The position numbers and the translations under genes were made by a program. 64,000 nt of DNA from Variovorax sp. 54 (lineage in GTDB: Bacteria > Pseudomonadota > Gammaproteobacteria > Burkholderiales > Burkholderiaceae_C), in assembly GCF_002754375.1 (NCBI RefSeq), contig NZ_PEFF01000001.1, positions 1,488,001-1,552,000 of the forward strand, in the 5' to 3' direction. The notes beneath the pieces are model-generated. The model searched no databases, was not told the DNA's origin, and worked only from the letters and a program-made list of their open reading frames with translations. The stretch's first letter is position 1, and each line of letters begins with the position of its first letter. Of the stretch, positions 7,150-26,080 are shown piece by piece.

Positions 7150-8171
7150 CCGCTGTGGCCCCTGCGGTCGTTCCGCGTGAACGGCTGATCGAACGCGCGC
7201 TCGCGCTCATCGTCGAGGACGAGATCGCACCGCCGAGCCCGGCCGCCAACAACGCCCGGCTCGCGCTCGACCAGTGGCGCACCCGCTCGCCCGAACACGC
7301 CGCCGCCGTGCGCGAGGCGCGCGAGCGCTGGAACGCCCTGGGCGGCATGGCCGACGACCTGCGCGCGCACTTCGACGAGCCCACGCCCGCCTCCGTGCCG
7401 CGCAACCCCTCGCGCCGCAAGCTGCTGCTGTCCGTCGCCGGGCTGCTCGGCGCCGGCGTGGTCGCCGGACGCGGCGTGCAGTGGTACTGGCAGCAGCCCG
7501 TGTTCCAGGCTGCGTATCGCACGCCCAACGCGCGGATGCTGAAGGTCACGCTGGCCGATGCGGCCGAGGGCGTCGGCAGCCGCCTCGACCTCGCCCCGCT
7601 CAGCGCCGTCGACGTCACGCTCTACCGCCGTCGCCGCAGGGTCGACATGGCACGCGGCGAGGTCCGCTTCGACGTGGCGCCCGACGCCGACCGGCCCTTC
7701 GTGGTGCGCACGCGCGAGGCCCTCATCGAAGTCGTCGGCACCGCCTTCACCGTGCGCGACCGCGGCGGCCCGATCACCGTGGGTGTCGAGCACGGCCATG
7801 TGCGCGTGCAGGTGCTGCGCCATGCCGGCACCGAGCGCAGCGGCGAGGTGGTCGACCTGCGCGCCGGCGACATGCTCGAGGTGCGCGACGGCCACGCCGA
7901 CCCGGTGCGCCAGGCCGACACCGCCGCCCTCTCGGCCTGGCGCGACGGCTGGCTGGTGTTCGACAACACGCCGCTGGGCGATGCGCTGGCCGCAGTCAAC
8001 AGCTACCGCAGCGCGCCCATCACAGGCGCCGACGCCCGCATCGACGCGATGCGGCTCTCGGGGCGCTTTCGCACCAACGACTCGGCCGGCCTGCTCGACG
8101 CACTGCCCGCGATCCTGCCGCTGGTGACGGTCGCCCGGCCCGACGGCAGCGTGAGCCTGCAGCCACGCTGA
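7146..8171 (+). CDS. FecR-type transmembrane sigma regulator
   Basis: A 341-residue inner-membrane regulator. An N-terminal cytoplasmic DUF4880-type domain (residues ~1-75, with A-LDQWRTRSPEHAAAVREA-RERW) is followed by one membrane segment around residues 95-113 (KLLLSVAGLLGAGVVAG). A periplasmic FecR domain (about residues 150-250, V-V-GTAFTVR) and a C-terminal domain (WRDGWLVFDNTPLGDALAAV) complete it. Overlap with the sigma gene by four bases implies coupled translation. In the family, the periplasmic part senses the receptor's signalling domain and the N-terminal domain controls the sigma factor. Confidence 0.93.
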   Translation: MTAVAPAVVPRERLIERALALIVEDEIAPPSPAANNARLALDQWRTRSPEHAAAVREARERWNALGGMADDLRAHFDEPTPASVPRNPSRRKLLLSVAGLLGAGVVAGRGVQWYWQQPVFQAAYRTPNARMLKVTLADAAEGVGSRLDLAPLSAVDVTLYRRRRRVDMARGEVRFDVAPDADRPFVVRTREALIEVVGTAFTVRDRGGPITVGVEHGHVRVQVLRHAGTERSGEVVDLRAGDMLEVRDGHADPVRQADTAALSAWRDGWLVFDNTPLGDALAAVNSYRSAPITGADARIDAMRLSGRFRTNDSAGLLDALPAILPLVTVARPDGSVSLQPR

Positions 8172-8176
8172 CCCGG

Positions 8177-8206
8177 GCGTGCCCACGGGCGCGCTGCTCC
8201 TTTTTT
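8177..8206 (+). terminator. Possible rho-independent terminator/attenuator after fecR
   Basis: GCGTGCCC (8177-8184) can pair with GGGCGCGC (8187-8194), including one G-T pair, with a very tight loop; six Ts follow at 8201-8206. The six-base gap before the T run weakens the call. If real it would partly insulate the receptor gene from the sigma/FecR genes. Confidence 0.35.
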
Positions 8207-8377
8207 CGCCCGTTTTTTCGACCCGCATCGACGCGGCGGCCGATGGCTTGTCACGGGCCTGTCTCTCTTTTTCGAGTTCAAACGTCTTACATCCAGAAGC
8301 ACCCCGCATCCGATCGACGGATGCAGCGCGCCCCGGTTTTCATGCCGCACCGATTTATTTGTCTGGAGCCTTCACCC

Positions 8378-10828
8378 ATGCGTTTCTCGCCTCGCCACCG
8401 ACTCCTGAGCGCCGCGCTTGCCGCCGCCTTCGGAACCGCCTTTGCCAGCTGGAGCGGCCTTGCCGCCGCCCAGGGCGCCGACCAGGCCGCCGCCCAAGCG
8501 CGCGACATCCACGTGCCCGCCCAGCCGCTGGGCGCCGCACTCAACGAGCTGTCGCGCCAGACCGGCGTGCAGGTGCTCGCCGCGGGTGACGTGGTCTCGG
8601 GCCTGGCCGCACCGGCCGTGTCGGGCCGCCTGAGCTTCCAGCAGGCGCTCGACCGCCTGCTGGCCGGCAGCGGCCTCGTGGCGGTGCGCAACGGCCCCAC
8701 GCGCGTCACCATCCAGCGCCAGAGCGCCGCCGCCAGTGCCTCGACGCTGCCCGCCGTGACCGTGGCTGCCCAAGCCTCCACCGACGGCACCACCGAAGGC
8801 ACGGGCTCGTACACCACGCGCGCGGCCGCCGGTGCCACGCGCATGGACCTGTCGCTGCGCGAGACGCCGCAGTCGATCAGCGTCATCGGCCGCCAGCAGA
8901 TCGAGGACCAGAACCTCGTCACGCTCGAAGACGTGCTGCGCCAGACGCCCGGCATCGTGGCCGACCGCAACGACGAGCGCGTGACCTTCTCGTCGCGCGG
9001 CTTCGCGCTGAGCACCATGATCGACGGCGTGCCCACGCTGGGCTTCAACAGCGTGGCCGGCGAGTCGAGCATGGTCAGCACCACCTTCTACGACCGCGTC
9101 GAAGTGATCCGTGGCGCGGCCGGCCTGCTCAACGGCGTGGGCTCGCCCGGCGGTGCCATCAACCTCGTGCGCAAGCGCCCGACCTCCGAGTTCGCGGGCC
9201 ACATCTCGGGCGGCATCGGCAGCTGGAGCCGCTACAACGCCGAGATCGACGTGGGCGGGCCGCTCAACGCCGATGGCACCGTGCGCGGCCGCTTCATGGC
9301 TTCGCGCACCGACGGCAAGAGCTTCGTCGAGAACAAGGCACGCAGCGAAGACGCGCTGTACGGCATTCTCGAAGTCGACCTCGCGGCGGGCTCCCGCCTC
9401 TCGGTGGGCTTCGAGCACCAGAAGACCGCCATCGACGGCGCCAACTTCGGCCAAAGCCCGCTGTTCTACAGCAACGGCCATCGCACCAACCTGCCGCGCT
9501 CGTTCAACTCCAGCACGCCGTGGAGCTACTGGGACATGTACACCGACAAGCTGTTCGCCAACCTCGACCAGCGCCTGGGCGGCGGCTGGCAGCTGAAGGT
9601 CGATGCCAGCTACCTCAAGAGCAAGCGCGAGCGCGCCTCGGGCGACCTGAGCATCTACCGCGCCATCAACGAGCGCACCGGCGCCTCCACCATCGACATG
9701 CGAGAGAACCCCGCCGAAGGCGCCAACAAGGCCCTCGACGTGCACCTGAAGGGCCCGTTCGAAGCCTTCGGCCAGACGCACGAAGCCGTGGTCGGCATGA
9801 GCTACAACACCTACGACGCCACGGTCTACACGCGCGGCGCCGTGCCGCGCGTGGTCGACCGCCGCCCGCTGAACTTCTACCAGCTGCAGAGCTTCCCCGA
9901 GCCGACCTCGTTCTCGTACCCGCTGTACACGGCGCCGTCGAGCACCACCGAAAAGGCCATCTACGCCTCGACCCGCCTGCGGCTGGCCGACCCGCTGTCG
10001 GTGATCATCGGCGCGCGCGGCACCTGGTACAAATCCGATGCGTCCACGCTCGACTGGACCACCTGGCGCCGCACCGGCGTGAGCGCCATGCGCGAGAACG
10101 GCGTGGTCACGCCCTACCTGGGCGTGGTGTTCGACGTGAGCAAGGAACTCTCTCTGTACGGCAGCTACACCGACATCTTCCAGCCGAACACCCAGCGCGA
10201 TCGCAACAACTCGCTCATCGCACCGCAGCGCGGCAAGAACATCGAACTGGGCCTGAAGGGCGAGCACTTCGGCGGCAAGCTCAACACCAGCGCCGCGATC
10301 TTCAAGACGCGCGAGACCAACCTCGCCGTGATTGACCGCGACGCCGGCTCGCTGCTGCCCGACGGCGGCATTCCGTACCGCGCGGTGCAGGGTGCGAAGA
10401 GCAAGGGCTTCGAGCTCACCGCCGCCGGCGAGGTGCTGCCGGGCCTGCAGATGCTCGCGGGCTACACGTACCATGCCAAGCGCGACGCCGACGGCGTGCT
10501 GTTGAACCCGCAGTACCCGCGCCGCCTGCTGCGCGTGAGCACCAGCTACCGCCTGCCGGGCGAGTGGAGCAAGCTCACCGTCGGCGGCAGCGTGAGCTAC
10601 CAGAGCGACATCTACTACGACGAGTTCAACGAACTCGGCCGCGCCCGCCAAGGCGGCCTGACGCTGTTCGGCCTGATGGCGCGCTACGACATCAACAACC
10701 GCCTGAGCGCCTCGCTGCACATCGAGAACCTGAGCGACAAGCGCTACTACAACGGCCTGGGTGCGTACAACGGCTACACACAGGGCAACCCGCGCAACGC
10801 CTGGCTGAAGCTCAGCTACAAGCTCTGA
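8378..10828 (+). CDS. TonB-dependent ferric-siderophore receptor with N-terminal signalling (STN) domain
   Basis: A 816-residue outer-membrane receptor. It has a signal peptide ending near residue 36, and an STN/secretin-N domain at about residues 45-115 (ARDIHVPAQPLGAALNELS ... VRNGPTRVTIQ). The plug domain starts near residue 160 (RETPQSISVIGRQQIEDQN, GVPTLGFN). A long beta-barrel ends in NAWLKLSYKL. The STN domain marks it as a transducer working with FecR/FecI immediately upstream. Start chosen at ATG 8378 with GGAG upstream; the frame is open before this only because it shadows fecR. The FhuE/FpvA-like barrel fits hydroxamate or mixed-ligand ferric siderophores; the cognate siderophore is presumably the product of the adjacent NRPS operon. 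Confidence 0.95.
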   Translation: MRFSPRHRLLSAALAAAFGTAFASWSGLAAAQGADQAAAQARDIHVPAQPLGAALNELSRQTGVQVLAAGDVVSGLAAPAVSGRLSFQQALDRLLAGSGLVAVRNGPTRVTIQRQSAAASASTLPAVTVAAQASTDGTTEGTGSYTTRAAAGATRMDLSLRETPQSISVIGRQQIEDQNLVTLEDVLRQTPGIVADRNDERVTFSSRGFALSTMIDGVPTLGFNSVAGESSMVSTTFYDRVEVIRGAAGLLNGVGSPGGAINLVRKRPTSEFAGHISGGIGSWSRYNAEIDVGGPLNADGTVRGRFMASRTDGKSFVENKARSEDALYGILEVDLAAGSRLSVGFEHQKTAIDGANFGQSPLFYSNGHRTNLPRSFNSSTPWSYWDMYTDKLFANLDQRLGGGWQLKVDASYLKSKRERASGDLSIYRAINERTGASTIDMRENPAEGANKALDVHLKGPFEAFGQTHEAVVGMSYNTYDATVYTRGAVPRVVDRRPLNFYQLQSFPEPTSFSYPLYTAPSSTTEKAIYASTRLRLADPLSVIIGARGTWYKSDASTLDWTTWRRTGVSAMRENGVVTPYLGVVFDVSKELSLYGSYTDIFQPNTQRDRNNSLIAPQRGKNIELGLKGEHFGGKLNTSAAIFKTRETNLAVIDRDAGSLLPDGGIPYRAVQGAKSKGFELTAAGEVLPGLQMLAGYTYHAKRDADGVLLNPQYPRRLLRVSTSYRLPGEWSKLTVGGSVSYQSDIYYDEFNELGRARQGGLTLFGLMARYDINNRLSASLHIENLSDKRYYNGLGAYNGYTQGNPRNAWLKLSYKL

Positions 10829-10875
10829 GACCCAACGAATTGAAATAGGGCGGCACCGGCAGAAGGGTGCCCTTG

Positions 10876-10910
10876 ACGCACGACCCGGCTTTCGGGTCGT
10901 GCGTTTTTTT
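10876..10910 (+). terminator. Rho-independent terminator after the receptor gene
   Basis: A perfect 12-bp stem, ACGCACGACCCG (10876-10887) with CGGGTCGTGCGT (10893-10904), a GCTTT loop, and a T run that continues to 10910. It lies between the receptor gene and the converging NRPS operon, oriented for the plus strand. Confidence 0.92.
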
Positions 10911-10921
10911 ATGGCCGGGCC

Positions 10922-13900
10922 TCAAGCCGCCATGGCCTCGGCCTCGCCCAGTCGCTCGCCCAACTGCGCCAACAACACCGCGCTGCGCAGGATCGCATGG
11001 TGGTCCTCGTCGAGCGCCGTGGCACCCGCAATGTCCGGCCGCCCCAGCTGCAGCGCGAGCGCGGCCCGGTCCGCTGCCGGACGCCGCGCGATCCACCAGC
11101 ATTCGGCGCGGCAACGCAGCGGCACGAGCGCTTCGGTCTCGATCGCCTTCAGCTGCTGGCTCGTGAGGAAGATGCGGGCCAGCTCGTCGTCGGGCAGGTT
11201 CGCGTGCGACGGCATGTCGAGCGCGTCGCCGCGGGCCTGTGCCTTCGCACGCGCCTGTGCGATCAGCGCAGCCACCGTCGCTTCGTCGCTGACGAAGTCG
11301 TCGATGTCCAGCAGCCCGTCCAGGCGTGCCGCCGGCCAGGCCGAGGCGACGAAATCGGCGAAGTCGCGGCGGCCGTCGTCGTCCACCGTCTGCATCGCTG
11401 CGTCGGGCTCGGGCACATAGGGGTCGACCAGCCCGAGAAAGGCCACGGCCTGCCCTTCGGCTTCGAGCCGCGCCGCCACGGCCGCCGCGAGCGCGCCGCC
11501 GAGCGACCAGCCCAGCAGGTGGTACGGCCCCTGCGGCTGCACTTTGCGGACCATGCGGGCGTAGTCGTCGGCCATGCGCGCCAGCGACACGTCGCGGTGT
11601 GTGGGGTCGGCGAGCATGCGGCACGGCAGGCCGTACACGGTGCGCACGCCCTGCAGGCGGCGCGCCAGCAGCGCATAGTCGTACACCGTGCCCAGCGCCG
11701 CGTGCATGCAGAACAGCGGCGACGCATCGGGCACGACGGCATTCAGGGCCACCAGCGACGGCGCATCGACACGCCCGCCCAGCAGCCCCGCGATGGTCGG
11801 CGTGCGCAGGAAGTCGTGCAGCTTCAGGTCGAGCGCCGGCAGGCCCAGGCGCCGTGCCTGCGCCATCACCTTCAGGCTCAGCAGCGAGTCGCCGCCGAGT
11901 TCGAAGAAGTTGTCGTCGCGGCCCACGCGTTCCACGCCCAGCACTTCGGACCAGATGCGCGCGAGCGCCTGCTCGGTGGTGCCGCGTGGCGCATCGTAGC
12001 CGTCGCCACCAGCGAACACCGGCGCGGGCAGCGCATGGCGATCGACCTTGCCGCTCAGGTTGAGCGGCAGCGTGTCGAGCACCACCATCGCGGCCGGCAC
12101 CATGTGCTCGGGCAGCAGCGCCGCAAGACTCACACGCACCCGCGAAGGTTCGATGCGCTCACCCGCCAGCGGCGAGACATACGCCACCAGCCGCGCGCCG
12201 CCCGCGCCCTGGCTGGCGACGACCACGGCTTCGCGCACCTGCGGCAGCGCCAGCAGCTGCGCCTCGATCTCGCCGAGCTCGATGCGAAAGCCGCGGATCT
12301 TCACCTGGTGGTCGATGCGCCCGAGGTACGCCATCTGCCCGTCGGCCTCCCAGCGCACGAGGTCGCCCGTGCGGTAGAGCCGGCCACCCGGCGCGCCGAA
12401 GGGGTCGGCCACGAAGCGTTCCGCGCTCAGGCCTGCACGTTGCAGATAGCCGCGCGCCAGGCCGTCGCCACCGAGGTAGAGCTCGCCGGCCACGCCGGGC
12501 GGCACCTGGTTCATGGCGCCGTCGAGCACATAGGCCGTGCGGTCGCCGACCAGGCGGCCGATGGGCATGTAGGCCGCGTCGAAACCCTCGCCCGGCGCGG
12601 CCTTGGCGATCATCGGTGTGATCACCGTCTCGGTCGGGCCGTAGCCGTTGACGACGCGCGGCGGCTTCAGCACCGACTGCACCAGCGCGAAGCTGGTGCG
12701 CGGCATCGCCTCGCCGCCCACGGTGTAGGAGCGAATCGGCAGCCGGCTCGCGGCCTCGCCCATCAGCTCGGCCATCTGGTGCAGGTAGCCGGGTGTGAAG
12801 CAGGCAATCGTGATGCCGTGGCGGGCAATCTCGGCGCAGGTGCGCTCCACCGGCCAGACCTCTTCGTCGCGCGGCATCAGCGCCGCGCCGAAAGCCAGCG
12901 GCACCCAGGTGCGCTCGTGCGCACCGTCGAAGTTGATCGACGCGAACTGCAGCTCGCGGTCGTCGGGCGTCATGCCGTAGGCCTCGCCGATGGACTGCAC
13001 GTGCATGGCCAGCGGACCGTGCGCCACGGCCACGCCCTTGGGCTTTCCGGTCGAGCCCGAGGTGTAGATCACGTAAGCCAGGTGGTCGCGGTGCACTGCC
13101 ACGCCGGGGTCGTGCGAGGGACCGCTCGACAGGTCGAGCGTGTCGAGCGTCAGCGCCTTCACAGCCGGCATGCCGATGCGGCCGAGCACCACGGCATCGT
13201 CGGCCAGCAGCAGCGCGACGCCGCTGTCTTCCACCATGTAAGCGAGCCGCTGCGGCGGATAGGCCGGGTCGAGCGGCACGTAGGCGCCACCCGTTTTCAG
13301 GATCGCGAGCAGCGCCACGACCATGTCGGCCGAGCGCCGCACCGCGAGGCCCACGCGCACTTCGGGGCGCACGCCCGCGCGCACGAGGTGATGCGCCAGC
13401 CGGTTGGCGCGCGCCTCCAGCGCGGCGTAGCTCAACGTGTGGTCGCCGAAGATCAGCGCCGTGGCCTCGGGCCGCAGCGCGGCCTGGCGTGCGACCAGCA
13501 CATGCACCGGCGCGGTGTGCTGGTACGCGGGCGTGTTCACGCCCCAGGCCTGCAGGCGCTGTGCCTCGTCGGCGGTGTACAGGTCGAAGGCCGCGACCGG
13601 GTGCGTGGCCGCCTGCGCGAGATCGTCGGCCACGCGGCGCACCGCGTCGTGCATGTACTGGCACACGCGCGCGGCACCGACCGATGCATCGACCTGCGCG
13701 GTCAGCGCAAAGCCGTCGGCGCGTTCGTTCACCGACAGCGCGAAGGCGTAGTTCGAACGCTCCTGCGCGCCGAGCGTCTCGATGCCCTCCCAGCCGCCGG
13801 CATCGGCACCCGCATCGGGCGCCTGCGCCACATAGCGGTAGTTCAGCAGCGTCGAGAACAGCGGCGTGCCCTTGGGCACCGCGCTGCAGCGCTGCGCGAG

Positions 13901-16900
13901 CGACAGGCTCGCGTGCTCGTGGTGCAGCAGGCCGGCCAGCGCGGCGTGGGTCTGGCGCACGCAGGCCAGCGCATGGCTGCGACCCAGCGTCACGCGCAGC
14001 GGCAGCGTGTTGATCATCATGCCGAGCGCGCGCCCTGCGCCCTCGCCGCCTGCGAGCCGGCCGAACAGCACGGTGCCGAACACCACGTCGTCCTTGCCCG
14101 TGGTCTTGGCCAGCACCAACGCCCATGCCAGGTGGAACAGCGTGGCCGTGCTCACGCCGCTGCGCTGCGCCTGCGTGCGCACGGCCTGCGCCAGCGCCGC
14201 GTCGAGTTCGAGGTGCGCTTCTTCCACGGCCGTGCCGTCGCCGCGCGCATCGAACAGGTCGAAGGGGGCGGTCGGCTCGCGCACGTCGCCGAGCATGCGG
14301 CGAAAGAAGGTCTCCTGCTCGGCCACGTCGGCACCGAGCCGCGCCTGCGCGACAAAACTGCGGAACGGCACGGGCGCGGGCAGCGCATCGGCGCGGCCCT
14401 GCAGCAGCAGCGTGATCTCCTCGACCAGCAGGTCGCGCGAGACATGGTCGAGCGCCAAATGGTGGCTCGGCAGCTGCAACAGCCAGCCGCCGCCCGCCGC
14501 GTCGTGCGCGGCGATGGCGCGCAGCATGGGCGCGCGGCGCACGTCCAAACGGTAGTGCCCGGGGCGCACATGCGCTTCGAGCTGCGCGGCAACATCGCCC
14601 GCGGCGGCGTCGATCGGCAGCCATTCGATCTCGGCGGGTGCATGGCGGTGCACCACCTGCACCGGCTCCGCCAGCCCTTCCCACAGCACCGCGGTGCGCA
14701 GCATGTCGTGGCGCACGATGACGCGGTTCAGGCAGTCCATGAACGCATGCAGCCGCGTCTGGCTGTCGAAGCGCATCTGCAGCGACTGCACGTAGACGTC
14801 GCCCTCGGCCTGCATCAGGTGATGGAACAGCAGGCCTTCCTGCAGCGGCGCGAGCGGGTAGATGTCCTGGATGTTGGCCGCGCCGCGGGGCACGGCGGCT
14901 TCGATGCGGCGCAGCTGCACGTCGTCGAGCGTCACCAACGGCAGCATCTGCGGCGTGAGCCGTGTGCAGCCGTCGGGGATCGCGTTGTCGGGCACCACCG
15001 GCGCCGGGCGCGACGAGGCACCGGCTTCGAGCGTGGCGCGCGCGAAGTCGGAAAAACGCGGGTTCTGGAACAGCGTGCGCACCTGCGCACCGAAGCCCTG
15101 CCGGCGCAGCCGTTCGAGCAGCTGCATGGCCAGCAGCGAGTGGCCGCCGAGTTCGAAGAAGTTGTCGTTGCGGCCCACGCGCGGCGCGCCGAGCACCTCG
15201 GCCCACACGGCCGCCATCGCCTCCTCGGCCGCGCCCTGCGGTGCTTCCCAGGTGTCGGCCGCAGCAGCGAACACGGGCTCGGGCAGCGCGGCGCGGTCGA
15301 CCTTGCCGTTGGCGTTCAGCGGCAGCGCCGCGAGCACGGTGATCGCCGACGGCACCATGTACTCGGGCAGCACCTGTGCCAGCCCGTCGCGCAGCGTGAA
15401 GGCCTCGACGGGCCGCTGCGCATCGAGGCTCGACACGTAGGCCAGCAGCAGCGCGCCGCCCGCACGCTGGCGCGCGACCACCACGGCCTCGCGCACGCCG
15501 GGCTGCGCGCGCAGCCGCGCCTCGACCTCGCCGAGTTCGATGCGGAAGCCGCGCACCTTCACCTGGTGATCGAGCCGCCCCAGGTATTCGAGCTGCCCGT
15601 CGGCACGCCAGCGCACGAGGTCGCCGGTGCGGTACAGGCGACCGCCCGCCGTGTCGAAGGGGTCGGCCACGAAGCGCTCGGCGCTCAGGCCGGCGCGGTT
15701 CAGGTAGCCGCGCGCCAGGCCCGAGCCTCCCAGGTACAGCTCGCCGGCCATGCCGGGCGGCACCAGGTTCATGTCGGTGTCGAGCACCACGGCGCGGCGG
15801 TCGCCCACGGGCGCGCCGATGGGAAGGTAGGCGGCGTCGAAGGCGGTGCCCGCGTAAGCCTTGGCGATGGTCGGCGTGATCACCGTCTCGGTCGGTCCGT
15901 AGCCGTTGATGAGGCGCGGCGGCTGCAGCGTCTGCATCACGCGCTCGCAGGCCACGCGGCCCATGGCCTCGCCGCCGACGGTGTACGAGCGCAGCGTGGG
16001 CACGCGCCCTTCCTCGCCGAGTTCATCGGCCATCTGCTGCAGGTAGCCCGGCGTGAAGCAGGCGACGGTGATGCCGTGGCGCCGCATTTCCTCGCGGCTG
16101 CGGTGCACGGTCCACAGCTCCTGGCTTCGCGGCATCAGCGTGGCGCCGAAGGCCAGCGGCGTCCAGATGCGCTCGTGCGCGCCGTCGAAGTTGATCGACG
16201 CGAACTGCAGCTCGCGGTCTTCGGGCGTCATGCCGTAGGCGCGGCCGATGGTCTGGATGTGCATGCTCAGCGGGCCATGCGCCACGGCCACACCCTTGGG
16301 CTGCCCGGTGGAGCCCGAGGTGTAGATCACATAGGCCAGATGCTCGGGATGCACCGCGACATCGGGTGCGCTGTCGGGGCCGCTGTCGAGCACGCCGCCG
16401 TCGAGCAGCAGCGCGGGCAGCGCCTGTATCGAGGCGCCCAGCCGCTCGCGCACCCGCGCCTGCGTGAGCAGCAGCCGCACGCCGCTGTCGGCCGCCATGA
16501 AATCGAGCCGGTCGGGCGGGTAGTCGGGGTCGAGCGGCACGTAGGCCGCGCCCGCTTTCAGCACGCCGAGCAGCGCCACCACCATCTCGGGCGAACGCTC
16601 CACCGCGAGGCCGATGCGGTCCTCGGGCTTCACGCCCTGCGCGATGAGGGCATGGGCGAGCCGGTTGGCGCGCACGTCGAAGTCGCGGAAGCGCATCGGC
16701 ACGCCGTCGACGATCAGCGCCGTGGCCTCGGGCCGCAGCGCGGCCTGGCGCTCGACGAGCCGGTGCACGGGCACCTCGTCCCAGGCGGTGTCCCGGCCCT
16801 CGCCCCATTCGCGCAGCTGGGCGTGCTCCTGCGGACCGAGCAGCGCCACCTCGCGCAAGGTGCGCGTGGGGTCGTCGGCCAGCTGGCGCAGCACTGCGAC

Positions 16901-18316
16901 GTAGTGCGCGGCCATGCGCTCGATGGTGGCGGGCTCGAAGATCGCGTGGGCATACGTGAAGCTCAGGCCGAGCGTGCCGTCGGCCTGCTCCAGCGTGTCG
17001 AGCGCGAGTTCGAAGGGCGCCGCCTGTTCGTCGAGTTCGCAGGGTTCGATGCGCAGGCCTTCGAGCCGGTCGAGCGCGCCCAGGTCCTGCTGCCGGTGGT
17101 TGAAGATCACCTGGAACAGCGGCGGGTGGCTCAGGCTGCGCTCGGGCTGCAGCGCCTCGACCAGCTGTTCGAACGGCAGGTCCTGGTGCGCCTGCGCGCC
17201 CAGTGCCGCGTCGCGCGCCTGCGCCAGCGCCTGGGCCAGCGTGGTGTGGCCAGCCAGCTCGGCGCGCAGCACCTGCGTGTTGACGAACAGGCCGAGGATG
17301 CCGGCCGTCTCGGGCCGGTCGCGGTTGGCCACAGGCACGCCGAGCCGGATGTCGCCCTGGCCCGTGTAGCGGTGCAGCAGCGCCTGAAAGCCGGCCAGCA
17401 GCACCATGAAGAGCGTCGCGCCCTCGGCGCTCGCGCGGCGGCGCAGTGCGTGTGCCAGCGCGCCCGGCAGGTCGAGCCGGTGGCGCGCGGCCAGGTACGG
17501 CCCCTGCGGCGGACGCGCGCGGTCGGCAGGCAATTGCAGCAGCGGCTGCTCGCCACCGAGCCGCTCGGTCCAGTAGGCGAGCTGGCGTTCGCCCTCTCCC
17601 GCTTCGAGCCAGTTGCGCTGCCAGGCCGCGTAGTCGGCGTATTGCAACGCCGGCGCAGCGAGCACGGCGGCATCGTTCCCTTGACGGTGTGCCTGGTACA
17701 GCGCGCCGAAGTCATCGACCAGCAACTGCATCGACCAGCCATCGGACACGATGTGGTGCATCACCAGCACCAGCAGGTGCGCGGTCTCGCCGGTGCGCAG
17801 CAGGCCCACGCGCAACAGCGCGCCGCGCGACAGATCGAAGGGCGTGCGCACGAGGCGTGCGGCCTCGTCGCGCACCTGCGCGGGGTGGGCGCGCAGATCA
17901 GCTTCACGCAGGTCGAGCACGGCCTCGGGCGACACGATCTGCTGCGGCACGCCGTCGTCGCTCACGCCGAAGCGCGTGCGCAGCGACGGATGCCGCACCA
18001 CCAGCGCCTGCAGGCTCGCACGCAGCGCCGCAAGGTCGAGCGCGCCGTGCAGCGTGAGCGCGGCCGTGATGTGCTGCGCCGTGCTCCCGGGGTCCATCTG
18101 CCAGAGAAACCACTGGCGCGCCTGCGCGTACGACGCAGGCCGCGGCGCGCCGGGCACGGCGGCCGGGTCGGGCACGATCGGCAGGCGGCCGAAATCGATG
18201 CCCTGCGCACGAAGCGCGGCGATGAATTCCTTCTGCCGCGCCGGTGGCAAACCTGCCAGCCGTTGGGCGATGGCCCTGCCGCGTTCGCTGCTGCTGTTAC
18301 TCGTTCTACTGCTCAC
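10922..18316 (-). CDS. Terminal dimodular NRPS: C-A-T-C(dual E/C)-A-T-TE
   Basis: A 2464-residue last enzyme of the assembly line, starting with GTG 18316 directly after the previous stop. Order: C1 (HHIVSDGWS near residue 190), A1 ([10 protein letters not shown] near 670), T1 (LGGHSLLA near 1055), C2 (near 1105-1530), A2 ([10 protein letters not shown] near 1756), T2 (LGGDSLLS near 2140), thioesterase (GWSLGG near 2271). Both A domains give the same ten-residue code by eye, DGECTGGITK (last K assumed), of the DGE--GG-TK type seen for N5-acyl-N5-hydroxyornithine in Burkholderiales siderophores. This fits the ornithine hydroxylase and acyltransferase genes. C2 carries HHLMQAEGD, the dual epimerisation/condensation signature, and HHLALDH in place of HHxxxDG. 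Expected: adds two hydroxamate ornithines, the first probably inverted to D, then releases the chain by hydrolysis or cyclisation. Confidence 0.93.
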   Translation of the reverse strand: MSSRTSNSSSERGRAIAQRLAGLPPARQKEFIAALRAQGIDFGRLPIVPDPAAVPGAPRPASYAQARQWFLWQMDPGSTAQHITAALTLHGALDLAALRASLQALVVRHPSLRTRFGVSDDGVPQQIVSPEAVLDLREADLRAHPAQVRDEAARLVRTPFDLSRGALLRVGLLRTGETAHLLVLVMHHIVSDGWSMQLLVDDFGALYQAHRQGNDAAVLAAPALQYADYAAWQRNWLEAGEGERQLAYWTERLGGEQPLLQLPADRARPPQGPYLAARHRLDLPGALAHALRRRASAEGATLFMVLLAGFQALLHRYTGQGDIRLGVPVANRDRPETAGILGLFVNTQVLRAELAGHTTLAQALAQARDAALGAQAHQDLPFEQLVEALQPERSLSHPPLFQVIFNHRQQDLGALDRLEGLRIEPCELDEQAAPFELALDTLEQADGTLGLSFTYAHAIFEPATIERMAAHYVAVLRQLADDPTRTLREVALLGPQEHAQLREWGEGRDTAWDEVPVHRLVERQAALRPEATALIVDGVPMRFRDFDVRANRLAHALIAQGVKPEDRIGLAVERSPEMVVALLGVLKAGAAYVPLDPDYPPDRLDFMAADSGVRLLLTQARVRERLGASIQALPALLLDGGVLDSGPDSAPDVAVHPEHLAYVIYTSGSTGQPKGVAVAHGPLSMHIQTIGRAYGMTPEDRELQFASINFDGAHERIWTPLAFGATLMPRSQELWTVHRSREEMRRHGITVACFTPGYLQQMADELGEEGRVPTLRSYTVGGEAMGRVACERVMQTLQPPRLINGYGPTETVITPTIAKAYAGTAFDAAYLPIGAPVGDRRAVVLDTDMNLVPPGMAGELYLGGSGLARGYLNRAGLSAERFVADPFDTAGGRLYRTGDLVRWRADGQLEYLGRLDHQVKVRGFRIELGEVEARLRAQPGVREAVVVARQRAGGALLLAYVSSLDAQRPVEAFTLRDGLAQVLPEYMVPSAITVLAALPLNANGKVDRAALPEPVFAAAADTWEAPQGAAEEAMAAVWAEVLGAPRVGRNDNFFELGGHSLLAMQLLERLRRQGFGAQVRTLFQNPRFSDFARATLEAGASSRPAPVVPDNAIPDGCTRLTPQMLPLVTLDDVQLRRIEAAVPRGAANIQDIYPLAPLQEGLLFHHLMQAEGDVYVQSLQMRFDSQTRLHAFMDCLNRVIVRHDMLRTAVLWEGLAEPVQVVHRHAPAEIEWLPIDAAAGDVAAQLEAHVRPGHYRLDVRRAPMLRAIAAHDAAGGGWLLQLPSHHLALDHVSRDLLVEEITLLLQGRADALPAPVPFRSFVAQARLGADVAEQETFFRRMLGDVREPTAPFDLFDARGDGTAVEEAHLELDAALAQAVRTQAQRSGVSTATLFHLAWALVLAKTTGKDDVVFGTVLFGRLAGGEGAGRALGMMINTLPLRVTLGRSHALACVRQTHAALAGLLHHEHASLSLAQRCSAVPKGTPLFSTLLNYRYVAQAPDAGADAGGWEGIETLGAQERSNYAFALSVNERADGFALTAQVDASVGAARVCQYMHDAVRRVADDLAQAATHPVAAFDLYTADEAQRLQAWGVNTPAYQHTAPVHVLVARQAALRPEATALIFGDHTLSYAALEARANRLAHHLVRAGVRPEVRVGLAVRRSADMVVALLAILKTGGAYVPLDPAYPPQRLAYMVEDSGVALLLADDAVVLGRIGMPAVKALTLDTLDLSSGPSHDPGVAVHRDHLAYVIYTSGSTGKPKGVAVAHGPLAMHVQSIGEAYGMTPDDRELQFASINFDGAHERTWVPLAFGAALMPRDEEVWPVERTCAEIARHGITIACFTPGYLHQMAELMGEAASRLPIRSYTVGGEAMPRTSFALVQSVLKPPRVVNGYGPTETVITPMIAKAAPGEGFDAAYMPIGRLVGDRTAYVLDGAMNQVPPGVAGELYLGGDGLARGYLQRAGLSAERFVADPFGAPGGRLYRTGDLVRWEADGQMAYLGRIDHQVKIRGFRIELGEIEAQLLALPQVREAVVVASQGAGGARLVAYVSPLAGERIEPSRVRVSLAALLPEHMVPAAMVVLDTLPLNLSGKVDRHALPAPVFAGGDGYDAPRGTTEQALARIWSEVLGVERVGRDDNFFELGGDSLLSLKVMAQARRLGLPALDLKLHDFLRTPTIAGLLGGRVDAPSLVALNAVVPDASPLFCMHAALGTVYDYALLARRLQGVRTVYGLPCRMLADPTHRDVSLARMADDYARMVRKVQPQGPYHLLGWSLGGALAAAVAARLEAEGQAVAFLGLVDPYVPEPDAAMQTVDDDGRRDFADFVASAWPAARLDGLLDIDDFVSDEATVAALIAQARAKAQARGDALDMPSHANLPDDELARIFLTSQQLKAIETEALVPLRCRAECWWIARRPAADRAALALQLGRPDIAGATALDEDHHAILRSAVLLAQLGERLGEAEAMAA

Positions 18317-26076
<7,760 letters not shown>

Positions 26077-26080
<4 letters not shown>

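Noticed and set aside
8260..8300. CGTC near 8290 upstream of the receptor as a sixth OrbS-type promoter
   Set aside because: AAACGTCTTAC has the -10-like element, but the bases 17 bp earlier are TCTC/GTCT, not TAAA. A FecI-specific promoter may be here but I could not define it.
10829..10921. Bidirectional action of the hairpin at 10876-10904 for the NRPS operon
   Set aside because: On the minus strand the bases after the stem are not T-rich, so it is assigned to the plus-strand receptor gene only.
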